Source of the DNA: Pseudomonas sp. S37
GTDB taxonomy: Bacteria; Pseudomonadota; Gammaproteobacteria; Pseudomonadales; Pseudomonadaceae
Assembly: GCF_016658545.1 (NCBI RefSeq)
Contig: NZ_JACVZC010000010.1
Location: 29,712-93,711 of the forward strand
Direction: 5' to 3'
DNA: 64,000 nucleotides
Below the pieces are notes generated by a model. That model saw only the letters and a list, made by a program, of their open reading frames with translations. It was not told where the DNA came from and did no database searches. The stretch's first letter is position 1. The number at the start of each line of letters is the position of its first letter. Both the position numbers and the translations under genes were made by a program. This document shows positions 60,388 through 64,000 of this stretch, one piece after another.

Positions 60388-60665
60388 GTGAGGTAGCCGT
60401 GAACAAGACCAAGAAACGCTTCATTGCCGGGGCTGTGTGCCCGGCGTGCAGCGAGCCCGACAAGCTGATGATGTGGAACGAAGACGGCGTACCACACCGT
60501 GAGTGCGTAGCCTGTGGCTTTACCGATACCCTCAACGAACAGGGCTTGTCGGTGCCGAAGGAACTCGGTACCCGGGTCAACCATCTTGAACCGAAAGCCG
60601 CACCGGCCAAGGTGCAGACGGTGCAGTTCTTCCCTAACCCTAAGTTGAAGAAACCGGCTGAATAA
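60384..60665 (+). CDS. YheV-family zinc-ribbon protein
   Basis: A 93-residue protein of the YheV (DUF2387) family: KTKKRFIAGAVCPACSEPDK and HRECVACGFTD supply four cysteines for a zinc ribbon. It overlaps the prlC stop by four bases, the usual prlC-yheV order. The role is unknown. GTG 60399 is another possible start. A GC-rich hairpin without a U tract follows at 60677-60700. Confidence 0.92.
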   Translation: MSEVAVNKTKKRFIAGAVCPACSEPDKLMMWNEDGVPHRECVACGFTDTLNEQGLSVPKELGTRVNHLEPKAAPAKVQTVQFFPNPKLKKPAE

Positions 60666-60676
60666 AGCCGTTGTGG

Positions 60677-60700
60677 CACCCGGGCAGGCATGCCCGGGTG
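60677..60700. repeat. Strong GC hairpin after the zinc-ribbon gene
   Basis: CACCCGGGCA-GGCA-TGCCCGGGTG is a perfect ten-base-pair stem. No U tract follows, so it may protect or pause the transcript rather than end it. Confidence 0.6.
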
Positions 60701-60776
60701 GTACATAGTCAGTCCGTCCTCATCCTGCTGGCCATGCAAGCTTGCCTGCTCTTCAATACGAGCAAGGTATTACGTC

Positions 60777-62771
60777 ATGGGCAACCCGCTGCTGCAAAAA
60801 AGCTATATCCCCATCGATTACCCGGCGATCACCCTTGAAAATATGCAAGTAGCCTTTGATCAAGTGCTGTTGGCGCATGAGCAAGGTATCGAGCGCATCC
60901 TCATTGATCAGCATGCCATGCCGACTTGGGACGACATGGTGCTGGCAGTGGACGAACTGGATGCCCGCTTGCAGACCGTGGTGTTTGCCGCCCTCCCGTT
61001 GGTCGCCAAGGATGAGAACTGGACCCGCGCAATCATGGCTTGTTACGCCAGGTTGATAGCGCGGTTCGAACAAAAACTGTCGGATGCCAGGCTGCAACGC
61101 TTGTACCAGCGCTTGGCTGACAGTGATATTGGCAAAAACCTGGATGCCCACCAGCGTGCCACCTTGCATTGGTACCTGAAAACTTTCTCCGCCAGCGGTG
61201 CACTGCTTGACGCGGCTGGCAAGGTGCAGCTGGCTGAATTGAATACGCAGATTGGCACTGCAAACGAAGTGTTCCGCAGAAACGTCAACCGGCCAGGGCT
61301 GATTATTGTCGATGACAGTGAGCTGGCCGGCATACCCCAGCGTGTACGCGATGAACTGGCAACTCGTGCCCGGGACGAGGGGCAGCAGGGCTGGCTGGTT
61401 GCCTGTGAAAGCGTGGCCACCGAGGCCGTGCTCGAACATGCTGAAAACCGTCAGTTGCGAGAGCGCGTGTACCGGGCTTATCACACACGAGGCGTCAGCC
61501 CTGATCCGCAATTCGACAATGGCTCTCACCTTCAACGCCTTGCACAGTTGCGCGATGAGAAAGCCCACTTGCTTGGTTTCGCCAGCCATATGGCGCTGAG
61601 CCTTCAGGCCAAGAGTGCCGGCTCGGTGGAGCAGGTGCGCGACTTTCTTCATGACCTTGCCGCGCAGGTACGCCCGGCGATGGTGCAATTGCGTTCGGGT
61701 GTCGAGCGCCAGGCAGCAGCCAAGGGCTTGGGCAATGTCCAGCCATGGGACGTCGATTACCTGCAGGCGCCCTCGTCTACCGATCTCTCCCCCGAGGCAT
61801 TGCGTGACTACTTCCCGTTGAACGCGGTCGTTAGCGCTTTGCAGGACTTGGCAAATTCACTGTTTGGCGTGGTACTCCAGCCCAAAGCGCTGCCCACCTG
61901 GGATGACAGCGTGCAAACGTTCGAGGTGTGGCAGGACCACGCACTGATCGGGTACCTGTACCTGGATGCCGTGCAACATACCGGCAAGCAGGCAGACGCA
62001 GTGATGACCAGCTACATATGCAACCGTCGGGTCGATGCCGAAGGTGTCTATCAGCTTGCCTCGGTGGTGGTTTTCAGTGACGTGCCACAAGCGCCGCTGG
62101 GAGAGCAGCCGTTGCTTGACCATTTGTCCTTGCGCAAGCTGTATCACGAGTTCGGCCACGCGCTGCATCACTTGCTGGTGCGTACCACGAATCATGTCTT
62201 GTCCAACGTGACCGCACTCGGCACCGACGGTGTGGAACTGTTCGGTAAGCTGTTCGAGCGCTGGGTGTGGGATGCGGACTACCTGGTGGCGATCTCGTCG
62301 CAACGGCACGACGCAAGCCAGCTCGCACTTTCGCAAGCGCAGGCGTGCCTGGAACGGTTGCGGCAGAAGGGCGTACAGGAGACCGCAAGGGAACTGAGCC
62401 TGGCGTTGTTCGACATGGACTTGCACGCTACGCCGAACGATGGTCGGTCCCTCGAGCAGCGTCTGAGTGATGCTCGGGAACGTTGCGGTTACTGGCCACT
62501 GGCCGACTTCGAGCGCCCGGCGCATGCTTTCGACCACCTGGTGAATAACTACGATGCAGGCTATTACGCGTACCTCTGGTCGGATGTGAACGCTTTCGAC
62601 CTGTTTACCCGCTTCGAGGCCGCAGGGCTATTGGACCGGACCACTGGCCGAGCGCTGCAGGAGGCGCTGTTCGCCCCAGGAGCATCGCGCCCTTTGCGCG
62701 AAGGCATCGAGGCGTTTCTGGGGCGGCAAGTGAGCCATACGCCTTACCTGCGTTGGCATGGCCTGGCATGA
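60777..62771 (+). CDS. Second M3-family zinc peptidase (PrlC-like)
   Basis: A 664-residue paralogue of prlC. It starts MGNPLLQKSYIPIDYPAIT, and its zinc site is HEFGH at residues 457-461 in KLYHEFGHALHHLLV, with the further glutamate region downstream altered to GVELFGKLFERWVWD. The overall fold is kept but the sequence is well diverged. AAGG lies before ATG 60777; the frame is open to 60690 without need. Tandem M3 genes suggest a specialised substrate for this copy. Confidence 0.9.
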   Translation: MGNPLLQKSYIPIDYPAITLENMQVAFDQVLLAHEQGIERILIDQHAMPTWDDMVLAVDELDARLQTVVFAALPLVAKDENWTRAIMACYARLIARFEQKLSDARLQRLYQRLADSDIGKNLDAHQRATLHWYLKTFSASGALLDAAGKVQLAELNTQIGTANEVFRRNVNRPGLIIVDDSELAGIPQRVRDELATRARDEGQQGWLVACESVATEAVLEHAENRQLRERVYRAYHTRGVSPDPQFDNGSHLQRLAQLRDEKAHLLGFASHMALSLQAKSAGSVEQVRDFLHDLAAQVRPAMVQLRSGVERQAAAKGLGNVQPWDVDYLQAPSSTDLSPEALRDYFPLNAVVSALQDLANSLFGVVLQPKALPTWDDSVQTFEVWQDHALIGYLYLDAVQHTGKQADAVMTSYICNRRVDAEGVYQLASVVVFSDVPQAPLGEQPLLDHLSLRKLYHEFGHALHHLLVRTTNHVLSNVTALGTDGVELFGKLFERWVWDADYLVAISSQRHDASQLALSQAQACLERLRQKGVQETARELSLALFDMDLHATPNDGRSLEQRLSDARERCGYWPLADFERPAHAFDHLVNNYDAGYYAYLWSDVNAFDLFTRFEAAGLLDRTTGRALQEALFAPGASRPLREGIEAFLGRQVSHTPYLRWHGLA

Positions 62772-62817
62772 AGGTCTGCTGACCAGAGGTGCTGGATAGT
62801 TTCTGGCTTGCACGTTA

Positions 62818-62833
62818 CTGTATATAAATACAG
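62818..62833. promoter_or_regulatory. LexA (SOS) box upstream of the radical SAM gene
   Basis: CTGTATATAAATACAG matches the CTGTATATATATACAG consensus at 15 of 16 positions and lies 15 bases before the start codon of the next gene. Binding would block its expression until DNA damage. Confidence 0.85.
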
Positions 62834-62847
62834 TGATGAGGTAAGCC

Positions 62848-63906
62848 ATGAATCCTCCAGCAGCGCAAAAGGGCCGTGGCACTGCGCACAACCCGCATAA
62901 TCGCTTCGCCCCGAACCACTCGGTGGCGGAAGATGATGGCTGGTATCAGGAGGTACCGCGAAGCCAAGGTACTGAAGTGCGGCTTGAAACAGCCAAATCG
63001 GTGATCAGCCGCAACACTTCACCCGACCTACCCTTCGATCGTTCGATCAACCCCTACCGTGGCTGCGAGCATGGCTGCATTTACTGCTATGCCCGCCCTT
63101 CCCATGCCTATTGGGATCTGTCTCCCGGCCTGGATTTTGAAACCAAGCTGATTGCCAAGACCAACGCCGCCGAGGTGCTCGCGCAGCAGTTGAGCAAACC
63201 AGGGTATGTGTGTGCGCCAATCAACCTGGGCTCCAATACCGATCCGTATCAGCCGATCGAGCGGGATCAACTGCTGACACGGCGCCTGCTTGAAGTGCTG
63301 CTGCGCTTTCGTCACCCGGTGACCATTGTTACCAAAGGGGCGTTGATCCTGCGCGACCTTGATTTGCTCGCCGAGATGGCCCGCCAGCGCCTGGCACGGG
63401 TGATGATCAGCCTGACTACGCTGGACGATGACCTCAAGCGCGTGCTCGAACCCCGGGCAGCCTCGCCCGGTGCGAGGTTGCGGGCAATCCGCGTGTTGCG
63501 CGAAGCGGGTGTGCCGGTGGGTGTGTTGTGCTCGCCGATGATTCCTATGATCAACGACAGTGAACTGGAGCGCCTGCTCGAGGCGGCCAAGGAGGCCGGT
63601 GCGCAAAGTGCGGCGTACATGATGCTGCGCCTGCCGCTGGAGGTGGCACCGTTGTTCGAGCAGTGGTTGCAGGACCATTACCCGCAGCGGGCGGCGCATG
63701 TGTTGAGCCTGATCCGCCAGAGCCGCGGGGGTGAGCTGTATGACAGCCGCTTTGGCACACGCATGCGCGGTGAAGGGGTGTTTGCCGAGTTGCTGGCGCA
63801 GCGCTTTGCCAAGGCCATGAAACGCCTGGAGTTCGAGGGGCGGGAAGCGCAGGCGCTGGATTGCTCGGCGTTCTGCCCACCGGGTGGGCAGCTGGCGCTG
63901 TTCTGA
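62848..63906 (+). CDS. SOS-controlled radical SAM protein (PA0069/SplB-like)
   Basis: A 352-residue radical SAM protein with the cluster motif C73-x3-C77-x2-C80 in YRGCEHGCIYCYAR and the following DLSPGLDFETKL and APINLGSNTDPYQPIE, typical of the group related to spore photoproduct lyase. The P. aeruginosa homologue PA0069 is in the LexA regulon. Its reaction is unknown; a role in DNA damage repair is an inference. ATG 62848 follows GAGGTAAG, and a LexA box lies just before it. Confidence 0.9.
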   Translation: MNPPAAQKGRGTAHNPHNRFAPNHSVAEDDGWYQEVPRSQGTEVRLETAKSVISRNTSPDLPFDRSINPYRGCEHGCIYCYARPSHAYWDLSPGLDFETKLIAKTNAAEVLAQQLSKPGYVCAPINLGSNTDPYQPIERDQLLTRRLLEVLLRFRHPVTIVTKGALILRDLDLLAEMARQRLARVMISLTTLDDDLKRVLEPRAASPGARLRAIRVLREAGVPVGVLCSPMIPMINDSELERLLEAAKEAGAQSAAYMMLRLPLEVAPLFEQWLQDHYPQRAAHVLSLIRQSRGGELYDSRFGTRMRGEGVFAELLAQRFAKAMKRLEFEGREAQALDCSAFCPPGGQLALF

Positions 63907-63930
63907 TATTCAAATGGTGTTAGGGCCCAG

Positions 63931-63944
63931 TGTAGGAGCGGGGG
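63931..63944. repeat. Truncated REP (family A) at window end
   Basis: GTGTAGGAGCGGGG begins a REP copy about 25 bases after the radical SAM stop. It breaks off into G-rich sequence. Confidence 0.55.
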
Positions 63945-63951
63945 TTTTTGT

Positions 63952-64000
<49 letters not shown>

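Overview
The window is a stretch of a Pseudomonas chromosome spanning the replication origin. The gene order (parA-rsmG-mnmG / mnmE / yidC-yidD-rnpA-rpmH / oriC / dnaA-dnaN-recF-gyrB), the protein sequences and the abundant REP repeats all point to the Pseudomonas putida group. It starts inside parA and ends in a pure poly-G run, so the right edge looks like a contig end with a sequencing artefact. I see no rRNA, tRNA, CRISPR array or intact insertion sequence.

Region by region. 1-7.5 kb (minus strand): chromosome partitioning, two tRNA-modification enzymes (MnmG, MnmE), the 16S methyltransferase RsmG, the inner-membrane insertase YidC with YidD, RNase P protein and ribosomal protein L34. 7.5-8.1 kb: oriC with perfect DnaA boxes and an AT-rich flank. 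8.1-14.4 kb: dnaA-dnaN-recF-gyrB; recF carries two parS sites. 14.4-16.1 kb: a small accessory patch with a DinD-like gene remnant, a HigBA toxin-antitoxin pair with a clear palindromic operator, a third parS site, and an RcnB-like gene broken by one in-frame stop. 16.3-20.8 kb: a sulfide-oxidation cluster (FisR-type sigma-54 regulator, persulfide dioxygenase, type II sulfide:quinone oxidoreductase, TauE/SafE exporter). 20.8-25.3 kb: LysR regulator divergent from a GMC oxidoreductase and an MHS-type transporter. 25.6-38.1 kb: housekeeping genes (acyltransferases, heptose phosphatase, GlyQS, Tag, TrkA, RsmB, Fmt, Def, DprA, TsaC). 38.4-39.7 kb: two small genes of unknown role, one behind a structured leader. 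39.8-42.7 kb: quinone reductase, HemF, AroE. 42.8-48 kb: SulP transporter and a choline-O-sulfate module (ChoX, BetC, LysR). 48.2-54.7 kb: TrpBA with TrpI, dodecin, DUF883, two DUF1161 proteins, a luciferase-like monooxygenase, OsmC. 54.7-63.9 kb: paired lipoproteins, an aminopeptidase, a HAD phosphatase, gamma-carbonic anhydrase, two adjacent M3 peptidases, a zinc-ribbon protein and an SOS-box-controlled radical SAM protein.

The most striking signal is a second origin-like module between mnmG and mnmE. It aligns with oriC at a constant offset of 4636 bases: four DnaA-box positions and other short blocks keep exactly the same spacing while the sequence between them has diverged. The window as a whole also holds 23 perfect DnaA boxes (TTATCCACA on either strand), far above chance, many inside genes. 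Other signals worth attention are the HigBA operator sitting between its -35 and -10, the candidate sigma-54 promoter and repeats of the sulfide cluster, an ANR-like box before hemF, a near-consensus LexA box before the radical SAM gene, and two families of paired REP elements at gene ends.
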